Of a stretch of DNA of 64,000 bases, positions 1-8,651 are shown piece after piece. Both the position numbers and the translations under genes were made by a program. Location of the stretch: NCBI RefSeq assembly GCF_035989305.1, contig NZ_CP108514.1, forward strand, positions 1,913,501 through 1,977,500, in the 5' to 3' direction. Within the stretch, counting starts at the first letter, position 1. Every line of letters starts with the position of its first letter. The notes under the pieces are model-generated. The model did no database searches. It saw nothing but the letters and a program-made list of their open reading frames with translations, and was not told where the DNA came from. The stretch is from Streptomyces sp. NBC_01233. GTDB taxonomy: Bacteria > Actinomycetota > Actinomycetes > Streptomycetales > Streptomycetaceae.

Positions 1-354
1 GACCTTGAGGTCGGCGGCGAGGACCTTCTTGACGTCGGTCGCCGCGTCGGTGTCCAGACCGGAGATCTGGATCCGCAGGCCGCCGGTGCCGAGCTCCTGG
101 ACGATCGCGTCGTGGCCCGAGGCCTTCTCCGCGGCCTCCGTCGCCTTGGCGACGGAGACGGCCGTCTTCGGGGTGGTGAAGACGGCACCGCCCTTGAACT
201 CGATGCCCATGTTGAGGCCCTGAACGGCCAGGGCGACGATCGCCGTGATGGTGATCAGGATGGAAACGCCGTACCAGAGAAAACGCTTGCCGACGAAGTC
301 GTAGCCGACCTCACCGCGGTACAGCTTGGCGCCGAGATCTCCCAGCTTCGACAT
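1..354 (-). CDS. secF: Protein translocase subunit SecF (5' part only)
   Basis: SecF pairs with SecD in the inner membrane and uses the proton gradient to complete protein release from the Sec channel. Only the N-terminal 118 residues are in the window and the rest runs off the left edge. They show the usual cytoplasmic start (MSKLGDLGAKLYRGE), a first membrane helix (WYGVSILITITAIVALA) and the SecF signature GIEFKGGAVF at about residues 50-59. The start lies 3 bases after the secD stop, behind a GGAGGCG ribosome site, so secD and secF are translationally coupled. Confidence 0.95.
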   Translation of the reverse strand, partial: MSKLGDLGAKLYRGEVGYDFVGKRFLWYGVSILITITAIVALAVQGLNMGIEFKGGAVFTTPKTAVSVAKATEAAEKASGHDAIVQELGTGGLRIQISGLDTDAATDVKKVLAADLKV

Positions 355-357
355 CTC

Positions 358-2151
358 TCACGCCTCCTTTGCTTCGACGGGGGCGGGGGCGGAACCGGTA
401 CGGCGGGACCGGCGCAGCGGGGGCTTGGCACCCAGCCGCTTCGGGTCCAGCCCGGACCACGGGTGACCGCTGGCGAAGAACTTCGTACGCGCCAGCAGCG
501 TCATGACGGGCTTGGTGAAGAGGAACACCACGACCACGTCGAGCAGGGTCGTCAGACCCAGCGTGAAGGCGAAGCCCTGCACCTTGCCGACGGTCACGAT
601 GAACAGCACCGCGGCGGCGAGGAACGACACGAAGTCGGAGACCAGGATCGTGCGCCGGGCGCGCGGCCAGGCCCGCTCGACGGCCGGACGCAGGGTGCGG
701 CCCTCGCGGATCTCGTCCCGGATGCGTTCGAAGTACACGATGAACGAGTCCGCCGTGATGCCGATCGCCACGATCGCGCCGCAGACGGCGGGCAGGTTCA
801 GCGCGAAGCCGATGCCCTTCCCGAGGAGCGACATGATCGTGTAGGTCAGGACCGCGGAGACCAGGAGGCTGAGGATGGCGACGAACGCCAGGCCCCGGTA
901 GTACACCAGCAGGTAGATCACCACGAGCAGCAGACCGATGGCTCCGGCGATCAGGCCGGCCCGCAGCTGCTCACCGCCGAGCGCGGCGGTGACGGTGGTG
1001 ACGCTGTCCTCCTGGAAGGACAGCGGCAGGGCGCCGTACGAGAGCATGTTGCCCAGGTCCTGCGCGGACTGCTGGTTGAAGCCGCCGGAGATCTGGGCGT
1101 TGCCGCCCGTGATCGCGGTGCTGACCGACGGGTCCGAGACGACGGCGCCGTCGAGCACGATCGCGAACTGGTTCTGCGGCATCTGCTTGGCCGCGAGCTC
1201 GCCGGTGACCTTGGCGAAGGCGTCGGAGCCGCGGTCGTTGAAGTCCATCGTGACGATCCACTGACCCGTCTGCGGGTCGATGACGCCCTTGGCGCTCTTC
1301 ACGTCCTTGCCCTCGACCGCTGCCGGGCCGAGCACCCACTTGCCCCACGCGTTGCCGCGCTGGCCGCAGGCGAGCGTCGGGTCCGTGGGCTTGACGCCCT
1401 TGCCGACGGCGGCGCGCTGCGCCTCGTCGGTGCAGTCGAGCGCGGCGAACTTGGCCTGCAGGTCGGCGGCGGCCGCCTCGTCAGCCGTCGCGGGAGCGGA
1501 CGCGGACGGCGACGGAGCCTTGGTGTCGTCTGCCTTCTTCGACTCGCTCGCCGAGGGCGAGGGAGTGGGGGCCGTCGGGGCCTTGAGGGCCTCGCTGAGC
1601 GCACGGCCCTGGGAAGTGGCGCTGGACGACGGGGTGGCGGAGGGGCTGGCCTTCTTGCCGTCCTCGGCCTTGGGGGCACCGGAACCGCTCGCGGACGGGT
1701 TCGGGCTCGGGCTCTGGGTGCCCTCGGGAGCGGCGGGGGCGCCGTCCGCGAACGCGATGACCGGGCGGAAGTAGAGCTGGGCGGTGGTGCCGACCTGCTC
1801 GCGCGCCTGCTGCTCGTTCGTCCCCTTGGGGATGTTCACGATGATGTGGTCGCGGCCCTGGGTCTGGACCTCCGCCTCGGACACGCCGAGACCGTTGACG
1901 CGGCGGTCGATGATGCCGACCGCCGTGTTCATGTTGGTCTCGTTGACGGCGTTCTCTTTGCCGGGCTCGCTCTTGGCCTTGAGCGTGATGCTCGTGCCGC
2001 CGGCGAGGTCGATGCCCAGCCGGGGAGTCGTCTGCTTCGAGAGGAACATCCCCGCGGTGAGCGCCACCATCGCGATCAGGATGATCGCCAGGGCGCGCCC
2101 CGGCCTCCCCTGAGCCCCCGTGGGCCGCCGGCCCTTCTTCGGTGCTGCCAC
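358..2151 (-). CDS. secD: Protein translocase subunit SecD
   Basis: Membrane subunit of the SecDF translocation motor. The 597 residues contain an N-terminal membrane helix (about 22-42), the motif GIDLAGGTSITL (about 46-57), a large extracytoplasmic domain, and a C-terminal bundle of about five membrane helices that includes GITADSFIVYFERIRDEI. A Ser/Pro/Ala/Lys-rich linker at about residues 135-225 makes the extracytoplasmic domain longer than in most bacteria; it looks disordered and is probably a lineage-specific spacer. The start is GTG. It lies between yajC (153-bp gap upstream) and secF. The C-terminal tail is basic and likely cytoplasmic. Confidence 0.96.
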   Translation of the reverse strand: MAAPKKGRRPTGAQGRPGRALAIILIAMVALTAGMFLSKQTTPRLGIDLAGGTSITLKAKSEPGKENAVNETNMNTAVGIIDRRVNGLGVSEAEVQTQGRDHIIVNIPKGTNEQQAREQVGTTAQLYFRPVIAFADGAPAAPEGTQSPSPNPSASGSGAPKAEDGKKASPSATPSSSATSQGRALSEALKAPTAPTPSPSASESKKADDTKAPSPSASAPATADEAAAADLQAKFAALDCTDEAQRAAVGKGVKPTDPTLACGQRGNAWGKWVLGPAAVEGKDVKSAKGVIDPQTGQWIVTMDFNDRGSDAFAKVTGELAAKQMPQNQFAIVLDGAVVSDPSVSTAITGGNAQISGGFNQQSAQDLGNMLSYGALPLSFQEDSVTTVTAALGGEQLRAGLIAGAIGLLLVVIYLLVYYRGLAFVAILSLLVSAVLTYTIMSLLGKGIGFALNLPAVCGAIVAIGITADSFIVYFERIRDEIREGRTLRPAVERAWPRARRTILVSDFVSFLAAAVLFIVTVGKVQGFAFTLGLTTLLDVVVVFLFTKPVMTLLARTKFFASGHPWSGLDPKRLGAKPPLRRSRRTGSAPAPVEAKEA

Positions 2152-2304
2152 CTTGTCGTTTCTCCCTGTCCAACCGCCCCGCGCCGGGTCAGCGCGCGGA
2201 CGGCCACGAAATGTGTGGTGGGGACCCCTGCCCCCCGCAGAAGTGTCACTGCCGGGGACCGCGGCGGCCGCCGGTCTGGCGCCTCCACGGTCCCCCGCCG
2301 CGCG

Positions 2305-2781
2305 CTACTTCGCGCCGGCCTCGCCGTCGGCCTTGCCGTCCTTGGGCTCGTCGTCGCCCTCGGCCTCGTCCTTCTTGCCCAGGTCGAGCTTGGGAGCCTC
2401 GTCCTCGCCCTTGTCCTTGGCGAGGTCCGTCTTCGGCTCCCCGGTGAGGGAGGAGGCGTCGTCCGGGATGACCGGCGTGTCGGTCGTCACGTCTTCGGTG
2501 ATGCCGTGGACGATGCGGTTGTACTCCGCGTCCTCGAGAACGGCGCCGATGGCGTTCTTCGCGAAGAACGCGTGGACACCCGGAGCCACCTCGAGGGTGA
2601 CGGTGTCGTCACCGATCTCCTTCACCGTGGCGTACATGCCGCCGATGGTGCGGACCCCGGTGCCGGGCGTCATGTGGTCGCGCATCTGCGCGGCTGCCTG
2701 CTGCTTCTTCTTCGCGGAGCGGGTCATCAGGAACATCGCCCCGATGAGCACGATGAACGGGAGGAGTGTCACGAGATTCAC
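2305..2781 (-). CDS. yajC: Preprotein translocase accessory subunit YajC
   Basis: Small single-pass membrane protein that co-purifies with SecDF. One N-terminal membrane helix (LVTLLPFIVLIGAMFLMTR) is followed by the conserved YajC core with MTPGTGVRTIGGMYATV and DDTVTLEVAPGV at about residues 38-70. The C-terminal 55 residues are highly charged (Asp/Glu/Lys) and look disordered. At 158 residues it is longer than the roughly 110-residue Escherichia coli protein because of that tail. The start is GTG. It heads the yajC-secD-secF group. Confidence 0.95.
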   Translation of the reverse strand: MNLVTLLPFIVLIGAMFLMTRSAKKKQQAAAQMRDHMTPGTGVRTIGGMYATVKEIGDDTVTLEVAPGVHAFFAKNAIGAVLEDAEYNRIVHGITEDVTTDTPVIPDDASSLTGEPKTDLAKDKGEDEAPKLDLGKKDEAEGDDEPKDGKADGEAGAK

Positions 2782-2947
2782 GGGACGGAGATCCTTCGCA
2801 CGACCGCACGCGGACGGCGGCCTTTTCTACGGGGGGTGGGCATACCGACCCGAAGGGTCGGCATCGGCGGAGTCTAGGCGAGTCCGCACCGATGGAACAA
2901 CGCCCAGCATGGCACCGCAGTTCCTGAGGGGGCGAACCTCCGCGCCG

Positions 2948-4021
2948 TCAGGCCCCGAACAAGCCCTGTTGTCCGCTTGATCCACTTCCACCGTGCTGCG
3001 GCGGCACAAGCCCCAGGTGAGCCCATGCGGCGGGCGTCGCCACCCGTCCCCTGGGGGTGCGCGCGAGCAGGCCCTCGCGGACCAGGAACGGCTCCGCGAC
3101 CTCTTCCACGGTCTCCCGCTCCTCGCCGACCGCCACGGCGAGGGTGGACAGCCCGACGGGGCCACCGCCGAACAGTTTGAGCAGCGCCTCCAGGACGGCC
3201 CGGTCCAGCCGGTCGAGCCCGCGCGCGTCCACCTCGTAGACCTGGAGGGCGGTACTGGCGACCTCGCGGTTGATCACGCCGTCCGCCCGTACCTGGGCGT
3301 AGTCGCGTACGCGGCGCAGCAGGCGGTTGGCGATGCGCGGGGTGCCGCGGGAGCGCCCGGCGATCTCGGCGGCGCCGTCGGTGTCGATCTCCACGTCGAG
3401 GAGGCGGGCGGAGCGGTGGATGACGCGCTCCAGCTCCTCGGGGGCGTAGAACTCCATGTGCCCGGTGAAGCCGAAACGGTCCCGCAGCGGAGGGGGCAGC
3501 AGTCCGGCCCGGGTGGTGGCGCCGACCAGGGTGAAGGGCGGCAGCTCCAGCGGGATCGCGGTGGCCCCCGGCCCCTTGCCGACGATCACGTCGACGCGGA
3601 AGTCCTCCATGGCCATGTAGAGCATCTCCTCGGCGGGCCGGGACATGCGGTGGATCTCGTCGAGGAAGAGGACCTCGCCCTCCTGGAGGGAGGACAGGAT
3701 GGCGGCGAGGTCGCCGGCGTGCTGGATGGCCGGGCCGGAGGTGATGCGGATGGGCGCGCCCATCTCGGCGGCGATGATCATCGACAGCGTGGTCTTGCCG
3801 AGGCCGGGCGCGCCGGAGAGCAGGACGTGATCGGCGGTGGCTCCGCGCTGCCTGGCCGCCTTCAGGACCAGGTCCAGCTGCTGGCGGACCTTCTCCTGGC
3901 CGACGAACTCCCCGAGGTCCTTGGGCCGCAGGGCCGCCTCCACGGCGGTGTCCTCCCCGTCGGCCGAGGCCGCGACGAGTCGCTCACTCTCGTCTGCGTT
4001 GGTCTCGTCGTCCCAGTTCAC
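2948..4021 (-). CDS. ruvB: Holliday junction branch migration helicase RuvB
   Basis: AAA+ motor that drives branch migration of Holliday junctions together with RuvA. Visible motifs are Walker [10 protein letters not shown] (about residues 69-77), Walker B LFLDEIHR, the sensor segment GATTRAG, and the C-terminal winged-helix region ending in TPRGR. The length of 357 residues is usual. The start is GTG. It follows ruvA after 115 bp, a looser spacing than the ruvC-ruvA overlap; that gap holds GC-rich inverted-repeat sequence but no gene. Confidence 0.97.
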   Translation of the reverse strand: MNWDDETNADESERLVAASADGEDTAVEAALRPKDLGEFVGQEKVRQQLDLVLKAARQRGATADHVLLSGAPGLGKTTLSMIIAAEMGAPIRITSGPAIQHAGDLAAILSSLQEGEVLFLDEIHRMSRPAEEMLYMAMEDFRVDVIVGKGPGATAIPLELPPFTLVGATTRAGLLPPPLRDRFGFTGHMEFYAPEELERVIHRSARLLDVEIDTDGAAEIAGRSRGTPRIANRLLRRVRDYAQVRADGVINREVASTALQVYEVDARGLDRLDRAVLEALLKLFGGGPVGLSTLAVAVGEERETVEEVAEPFLVREGLLARTPRGRVATPAAWAHLGLVPPQHGGSGSSGQQGLFGA

Positions 4022-4136
4022 GGTGTCAGTCTGCCTTCTCGGTTCGTACGGTGGTCGGTCGCGTGCGGCGCCGCTGCGGGGGCCCTGCCCCCGAACCCCC
4101 GCGGGCGGAGCCCCGGCAGCCGGGCGGCGCGGGCGG

Positions 4137-4769
4137 TCAGCGGGCGCGGTTCAGGGACTGGAGGGCGGCTCGCAGGAGCTGCGGGACCGGGGCCGAACCG
4201 CCGGCGGCGATCGCGGCTTCGGCCTGCGGCGTCACCGCCGAGACGGCCTCCTCCGCGTCCCGCGAGGCGTAGCCCAGCCCGATCAGCGCGGCGGACAGCT
4301 GCTCCGTCCACGGCGCCGGCCCCGCCGCGACGGCGCGCTGCGCACCCACCAGCCCGCTCGCCCCCAGTGGTGCGCCCAGCTTGCCCTTGAGCTCCAGCAG
4401 CAGCTTCTGCGCGCCCTTCTTGCCGATGCCCGGCACCGCCGTCAGCGCCTTCTCGTCCCCCGTGGAGACGGCCAGCCGGAGCGCGTCGGGGCTGTGCACG
4501 CCGAGCATCGCCTGCGCCAGCCTCGGCCCGACCCCGCTCGCGGTCTGCAGGAGCTCGAAGACCTGGCGTTCGTCGTCGTCGGCGAATCCGTACAGGGTGA
4601 GCGAGTCCTCCCGTACGACCAGGGAGGTGGCCAGCCGGGCCTGTTCCCCCGTCCGCAGGCCGGCGATGGTGTTCGGCGTGCACTGCACGGCCATCCCCAC
4701 TCCCCCGACCTCGATCACGGCGAGGGTGGGGGCGAGTGCGGCGACGGGGCCGCTGACGAAGGCGATCAT
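4137..4769 (-). CDS. ruvA: Holliday junction branch migration protein RuvA
   Basis: Tetrameric protein that recognises the four-way junction and loads RuvB. The 210 residues begin [12 protein letters not shown], the OB-fold domain I. The paired helix-hairpin-helix segments follow ([14 protein letters not shown] and [13 protein letters not shown], about residues 70-125), then domain III at the C-terminus ([15 protein letters not shown]), which binds RuvB. The ATG start overlaps the ruvC stop by 4 bases (ATGA), so the two are coupled. Confidence 0.97.
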   Translation of the reverse strand: MIAFVSGPVAALAPTLAVIEVGGVGMAVQCTPNTIAGLRTGEQARLATSLVVREDSLTLYGFADDDERQVFELLQTASGVGPRLAQAMLGVHSPDALRLAVSTGDEKALTAVPGIGKKGAQKLLLELKGKLGAPLGASGLVGAQRAVAAGPAPWTEQLSAALIGLGYASRDAEEAVSAVTPQAEAAIAAGGSAPVPQLLRAALQSLNRAR

Positions 4770-5302
4770 CGGGTACGGCCTTTCGAGCCAGAGGCGTGCA
4801 GGGCGACCGCCTGCTGGAGGCGGTTCTGGGCGGGGGCCCGCCAGATGTGGCAGATGGCGAGGGCGAGTGCGTCGGCGGCGTCCGCCGGTTTGGGCGGTGC
4901 GGCCAGCCGCAGGAGCCGGGTGACCATCGCCCCGACCTGGGCCTTGTCGGCGCGGCCGGTGCCGGTGACGGCGGCCTTGACCTCGCTGGGGGTGTGCAGG
5001 GCGACCGGTATCCCGCGGCGGGCGGCGCACAGCATCGCGACGGCGCTCGCCTGGGCGGTGCCCATCACGGTGCTGACGTTGTGCTGGCTGAACACCCGTT
5101 CCACGGCGACGACTTCGGGCTGGTGCGTATCGAGCCATTCCTCGATCCCCTGCTCGATGGCGACGAGGCGGTGGCCCAACTCCGCGTCCGCGGGGGTGCG
5201 TACGACCCCCACCCCGAGCATGGTCAGGGGGCGGCCGGCGACACCCTCGACGACGCCGACACCGCATCGCGTCAGCCCCGGGTCCACACCGAGTACGCGC
5301 AC
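4766..5302 (-). CDS. ruvC: Holliday junction endonuclease RuvC
   Basis: Resolvase that cuts Holliday junctions. The first catalytic Asp lies in [12 protein letters not shown] at the N-terminus. The second acidic residue is in [14 protein letters not shown] and the last pair in [12 protein letters not shown], matching the RuvC DEDD set. I start the gene at the GTG giving VRVLGVDPG, with a GAGGGGGG ribosome site 8 bases upstream; the frame is open further upstream but that extension is not conserved-looking. The protein is 178 residues. In Streptomyces this gene normally follows yebC; here an IS110 element has been inserted upstream. Confidence 0.95.
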   Translation of the reverse strand: MRVLGVDPGLTRCGVGVVEGVAGRPLTMLGVGVVRTPADAELGHRLVAIEQGIEEWLDTHQPEVVAVERVFSQHNVSTVMGTAQASAVAMLCAARRGIPVALHTPSEVKAAVTGTGRADKAQVGAMVTRLLRLAAPPKPADAADALALAICHIWRAPAQNRLQQAVALHASGSKGRTR

Positions 5303-5354
5303 CTTCGCCCCCCCTCGTCCACTCGTCCGTCCGTGTCGGTGCAGGTTATCGGGC

Positions 5355-5375
5355 ACCACTGACAGTCATAGTGGT
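5355..5375. promoter_or_regulatory. Palindrome upstream of ruvC
   Basis: ACCACT and AGTGGT flank an inner palindrome TGACAGTCA, 53 bases upstream of the ruvC GTG. It could be an operator or the 5' end of a leader hairpin. The 206 bases between ruvC and the IS110 element (5303-5508) otherwise hold no gene. I found no actinobacterial LexA-type box here. Confidence 0.3.
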
Positions 5376-5539
5376 ACACGGGTCCCCGGTGGTCGTGACC
5401 CAATCACTGACTGACGTCCTGCTGGACTGTCCTTGCCTTGATCTGTCCGACCGCCGGGGCCCGGTTCCCCAGGGCTCCGGCCGGGCGGAGCATGACCTCA
5501 TAGGAGTCAGCCGTTCACCTGCGGTTGACGCCTCGCGAG

Positions 5540-5731
5540 CGTGAAAATCGGTACGGGGGCTGTCCGCCGACGCCGCTTGATGTTTGGGCTGTGAGCCCGC
5601 ATAGGAGTCTGGTGAGGGAGCCGTCCGAGGGGCCGCACACTGTCGTCTCGAGCACGCCGTTCAGCTTCTCTGTCTCCCCTCAGGCTTCCCGGGCAGCCCC
5701 CGCCCGCACCTTGCGCAAGGGGAGGAAGACG
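5540..5731 (+). ncRNA. Candidate IS110 bridge RNA region (5' UTR of transposase)
   Basis: In IS621 a structured RNA from this position guides recombination through internal loops that pair with target and donor DNA. Here a hairpin GGGCT-GTG-AGCCC (5586-5598) is flanked by TTGATG (5577-5582), the reverse complement of the right host flank (7178-7183), and by CATAGGAGTC (5600-5609), identical to the left host flank (5499-5508). Further on, CCGTTCAGC (5657-5665) equals the right-end junction (7170-7178). A hairpin at 5709-5720 sits just before the ribosome site. RNA ends and fold are inferred. Confidence 0.42.
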
Positions 5732-7093
5732 ATGGAGGAGTCCAGGGAGGACCACGACGACGGAAGTGTTGCCCGGGTCGCGGCGATCGACATCGCCAAG
5801 GCGTCCGGGATGGTGTGTCTGCGCGTCCCGCACGACACCATTGAAGGCCGGCGCGTCCAGCAGGTCTGGACGGTCGCGTCCACCACGAACGCGATCCTCG
5901 AGCTCGGCGACCGGCTGGTCTGCCAGGGTGTCCAGCGGGTGGTGATGGAGGCGACGGGCTCGTACTGGCGGCCCTTCTTCTACCTCTTGGAGGCCCGTGG
6001 CCTGGAATGTTGGCTGGTCAACGCCCGCGATGTGAAGAACGTCCCGGGCCGGCCGAAGACCGACAAGCTGGACGCGGTCTGGCTGGCCAAGCTCGCCGAA
6101 CGCGGCATGGTCCGCGCTTCGTTCGTACCGCCCAAGCCGGTCCGGCAGCTACGGGACCTCACCCGCACCCGCACGGTCTTCATCCAGGAACGCACCCGGC
6201 ACAAGCACCGGGTGGACAAGGCCCTGCAGGACGCGCAGATCAAGCTGTCCGACGTTGTCTCGGACCTCTTCGGCCTCTCCGGCCGGGCCATGCTCGACGC
6301 CCTGGCCGCCGGTGAACGCAACCCCCGAGCTCTGGCGGATCTCGCCAAGGGGAGCCTGGTGAAGAAGAAGCCGGCCCTGGCCGAGGCACTCACCGGGCAG
6401 TTCGAAGAACATCACGGCCGCCTGCTGGGAGTGTTGCTGGGCACCATCGACCACCTCACCGCGCAGGTCCGGGAACTCGACCGGCTGATCGCCGACCTCA
6501 TGGAACAGACCAGGGCCCCGCACGACGGCACCGGAACCGGACCGCCCCGCACAGACGACACCAGCACGTCGTCAGCCCGTGACGCTGTGACCGCGCGGGA
6601 ACTGGCCGAGCGTCTGGACGCGGTCCCCGGCATCGGACCGGCCACCGCCCAGATCATCCTCGCCGAGATCGGCTTGGACATGAGCCGCTTCCCCACCCCC
6701 GAGCACCTGGTCTCCTGGGCGAAGCTGTGCCCCCGCACGATCCAGTCCGGAGCGAAGAACACCACCGGCCCAGCCGGCAAAGGCAACCCCTGGCTCAAGG
6801 GCGCCCTCGGCGAGGCCGCCAACGCCGCCGCCCGCACCGACACCTTCCTCGGCGCCCGCTACCGCAGGATCGTCAAACGCCGCGGCCACGCCAAAGCCCT
6901 CGTCGCCGTCGCCCGCTCGATACTCGTCATCACCTGGCACCTGATCAACGACCCCGACGCCCGCTACCAGGAACTCGGCGCCGACTGGCACCAGCGACAT
7001 CTCAACCCCGCCCGCAAGACCCGCGACCTCGTCCGCCAGCTCCAGGCCCTCGGCCACCAGGTCACCCTCGCCGCCCCCACTACTGCGGCCTGA
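5732..7093 (+). CDS. IS110-family DEDD transposase
   Basis: 453-residue recombinase with a RuvC-like N-terminal domain and a serine-containing C-terminal Tnp domain. The acidic tetrad is visible as AAIDIAKASG (D), VVMEATGSYW (E) and KTDKLDAVWLA (D, D). A coiled-coil-like middle follows. The C-terminal domain has LDAVPGIGPATAQII and then IQSGAKNTTG, whose Ser is the expected catalytic residue. I use the ATG at 5732 because GGGGAGG lies just upstream; the open frame extends to 5525, but that stretch is the non-coding RNA candidate. The gene appears intact, so the element may be active. Confidence 0.93.
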   Translation: MEESREDHDDGSVARVAAIDIAKASGMVCLRVPHDTIEGRRVQQVWTVASTTNAILELGDRLVCQGVQRVVMEATGSYWRPFFYLLEARGLECWLVNARDVKNVPGRPKTDKLDAVWLAKLAERGMVRASFVPPKPVRQLRDLTRTRTVFIQERTRHKHRVDKALQDAQIKLSDVVSDLFGLSGRAMLDALAAGERNPRALADLAKGSLVKKKPALAEALTGQFEEHHGRLLGVLLGTIDHLTAQVRELDRLIADLMEQTRAPHDGTGTGPPRTDDTSTSSARDAVTARELAERLDAVPGIGPATAQIILAEIGLDMSRFPTPEHLVSWAKLCPRTIQSGAKNTTGPAGKGNPWLKGALGEAANAAARTDTFLGARYRRIVKRRGHAKALVAVARSILVITWHLINDPDARYQELGADWHQRHLNPARKTRDLVRQLQALGHQVTLAAPTTAA

Positions 7094-7184
7094 CCGCACT
7101 CCTCGTTCCCGACGTCCGTCCCGCTCCGCGGAACGGACGCTGCCGCCTGCCCGGCTGAGGTTCGATTTTCCGTTCAGCATCAAA

Positions 7185-7225
7185 GCAGCGGGCCGACGGG
7201 GGGTGTGTCCCCGTCGGCCCGCTGC
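7185..7225 (-). terminator. Hairpin terminator after yebC
   Basis: Perfect 17-bp inverted repeat (7185-7201 with 7209-7225) and a 7-base loop, 16 bases past the yebC stop. It implies that yebC transcription stops here. The IS110 right end lies immediately outside it. Confidence 0.8.
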
Positions 7226-7240
7226 TGCACAGTCTGCCGG

Positions 7241-7993
7241 TCAGGCGTCGACCTTCTCCATGACCTCGTCCGAGACGTCGAAGTTGGCGAAGACGTTCTG
7301 CACGTCGTCGCTGTCCTCCAGCGCGTCGATCAGCTTGAAGATCTTGCGCGCGCCCTCTTCGTCCAGCTCGACCTGCATGGTCGGAAGGAAGTTGGAGTCG
7401 GCCGAGTCGTAGTCGATGCCCGCCTCCTGGAGAGCGGTACGGACGGCGACCATGTCGGTGGCCTCGCTGATGATCTCGAAGCTCTCGCCGAGGTCGTTGA
7501 CCTCTTCGGCACCGGCCTCGAGCACCGTCTCCAGGACGTCGTCCTCGGAGAGCTCGCCCTTGGGCAGGAGGACGACACCCTTGCGGTTGAACAGGTACGA
7601 GACCGAGCCCGGGTCGGCCATCGAGCCGCCGTTGCGGGTCATGGCGACGCGGACGTCGGAGGCGGCGCGGTTGCGGTTGTCGGTGAGGCACTCGATGAGC
7701 ACCGCGACACCGTTCGGACCGTAGCCCTCGTACATGATCGTCTCGTAGTCGGCGCCACCGGCCTCAAGACCACCGCCGCGCTTGACCGCGGAGTCGATGT
7801 TCTTGTTCGGGACCGAGCTCTTCTTGGCCTTCTGGATGGCGTCGAAGAGCGTCGGGTTGCCGTCGATGTCCGCGCCGCCCATGCGGGCCGCGACCTCGAT
7901 GTTCTTGATCAGCTTCGCGAAGAGCTTGCCGCGCTTGGCGTCAACCACGGCCTTCTTGTGCTTCGTCGTAGCCCATTTAGAGTGGCCGGACAT
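7241..7993 (-). CDS. yebC: YebC/TACO1-family translation regulator
   Basis: 250 residues starting [23 protein letters not shown], the family's hallmark N-terminus. It continues with [20 protein letters not shown] and [19 protein letters not shown], all conserved in YebC/PmpR proteins. Members relieve ribosome stalling at difficult motifs and some also bind DNA. In Streptomyces it normally precedes ruvC; here it is cut off from ruvC by its terminator and by the IS110 element. pdxT lies 57 bp upstream in the same direction. Confidence 0.95.
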   Translation of the reverse strand: MSGHSKWATTKHKKAVVDAKRGKLFAKLIKNIEVAARMGGADIDGNPTLFDAIQKAKKSSVPNKNIDSAVKRGGGLEAGGADYETIMYEGYGPNGVAVLIECLTDNRNRAASDVRVAMTRNGGSMADPGSVSYLFNRKGVVLLPKGELSEDDVLETVLEAGAEEVNDLGESFEIISEATDMVAVRTALQEAGIDYDSADSNFLPTMQVELDEEGARKIFKLIDALEDSDDVQNVFANFDVSDEVMEKVDA

Positions 7994-8050
7994 CTGCCTG
8001 TCTCCTTCGCGTCACCAACAGTGTTCGTCTCCGATCCTACCGGGACCTGA

Positions 8051-8644
8051 TTACAGCCCCGCGCGCACCATGTCGACGAAGTAGGCGTGAACCCGGTCGT
8101 CTCCGGTCAGCTCGGGGTGGAACGAGGTCGCGAGGACGTTGCCCTGGCGCACGGCGACGGTGTGGCCGTCGTACGTGGCGAGCACCTCGGCGGCGGCGCC
8201 GACGGACTCGACCCACGGGGCGCGGATGAAGACGCCCTCGACCGGGCCGCTCTCGATGCCCGCGAAGTCGATCTTGGCCTCGAAGGACTCGTTCTGGCGG
8301 CCGAAGGCGTTGCGGCGGACGATCATGTCGATGCCGCCCAGGGTCTCCTGGTCCTCGCGGCCGTCCAGGAGCTTGTCGGCCAGCATGATCATGCCGGCGC
8401 AGGTGCCGTACACGGGCATGCCGGCGGCCACGCGCTCGCGCAGCGGCTCCAGCATGCCGAACAGCACGGCGAGCTTCGACATGGTCGTGGACTCGCCGCC
8501 GGGGATCACCAGGGCGTCGACCTCGGCGAGCTCCTCGGGACGCCGGACCGGCCTGGCCACGGCGTCCGCCGCGGCCAGGGCGATCAGGTGCTCCCGTACG
8601 TCGCCCTGAAGAGCCAGGACACCTATGACGGGGGTGTTCGTCAT
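8051..8644 (-). CDS. pdxT: Pyridoxal 5'-phosphate synthase glutaminase subunit PdxT
   Basis: Class I glutamine amidotransferase that feeds ammonia to PdxS for vitamin B6 synthesis. Visible features are [14 protein letters not shown] at the start, [11 protein letters not shown] (about residues 46-56), the nucleophile Cys in [11 protein letters not shown], and the His-Glu pair in [12 protein letters not shown]. The length of 197 residues is typical. It lies 7 bp downstream of pdxS on the same strand, so they form one operon. Confidence 0.97.
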   Translation of the reverse strand: MTNTPVIGVLALQGDVREHLIALAAADAVARPVRRPEELAEVDALVIPGGESTTMSKLAVLFGMLEPLRERVAAGMPVYGTCAGMIMLADKLLDGREDQETLGGIDMIVRRNAFGRQNESFEAKIDFAGIESGPVEGVFIRAPWVESVGAAAEVLATYDGHTVAVRQGNVLATSFHPELTGDDRVHAYFVDMVRAGL

Positions 8645-8651
8645 GTCGGTA

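Larger units (their letters stand above)
5509..7177 (+). mobile_element. IS110-family insertion sequence
   Basis: Contains one DEDD transposase gene with a long 5' non-coding region. Boundaries are inferred: the dinucleotide AG recurs at 5509-5510 and 7176-7177, and the inner ends CCGTTC (5511-5516) and CCGTTC (7170-7175) abut it on both sides. There are no terminal inverted repeats, as expected for this family. A subterminal 7-bp inverted repeat (7113-7119 with 7133-7139) lies in the right end. The inferred empty target joins CATAGGAGTC-AG-CATCAAAG. The element lies between ruvC and yebC and is oriented against them. Exact ends need comparison with an uninserted strain. Confidence 0.75.

Noticed and set aside
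112..2877. 921-codon open frame on the plus strand across secD and yajC
   Set aside because: It is the antisense shadow of well-supported minus-strand genes; long spurious frames are normal at this GC content and the translation is Arg/Gly-rich with no domain.
5732..7093. Functional link between the RuvC-fold transposase and neighbouring ruvC
   Set aside because: IS110 enzymes share a RuvC-like fold by ancestry; adjacency is explained by insertion at a matching target and there is no coupling.
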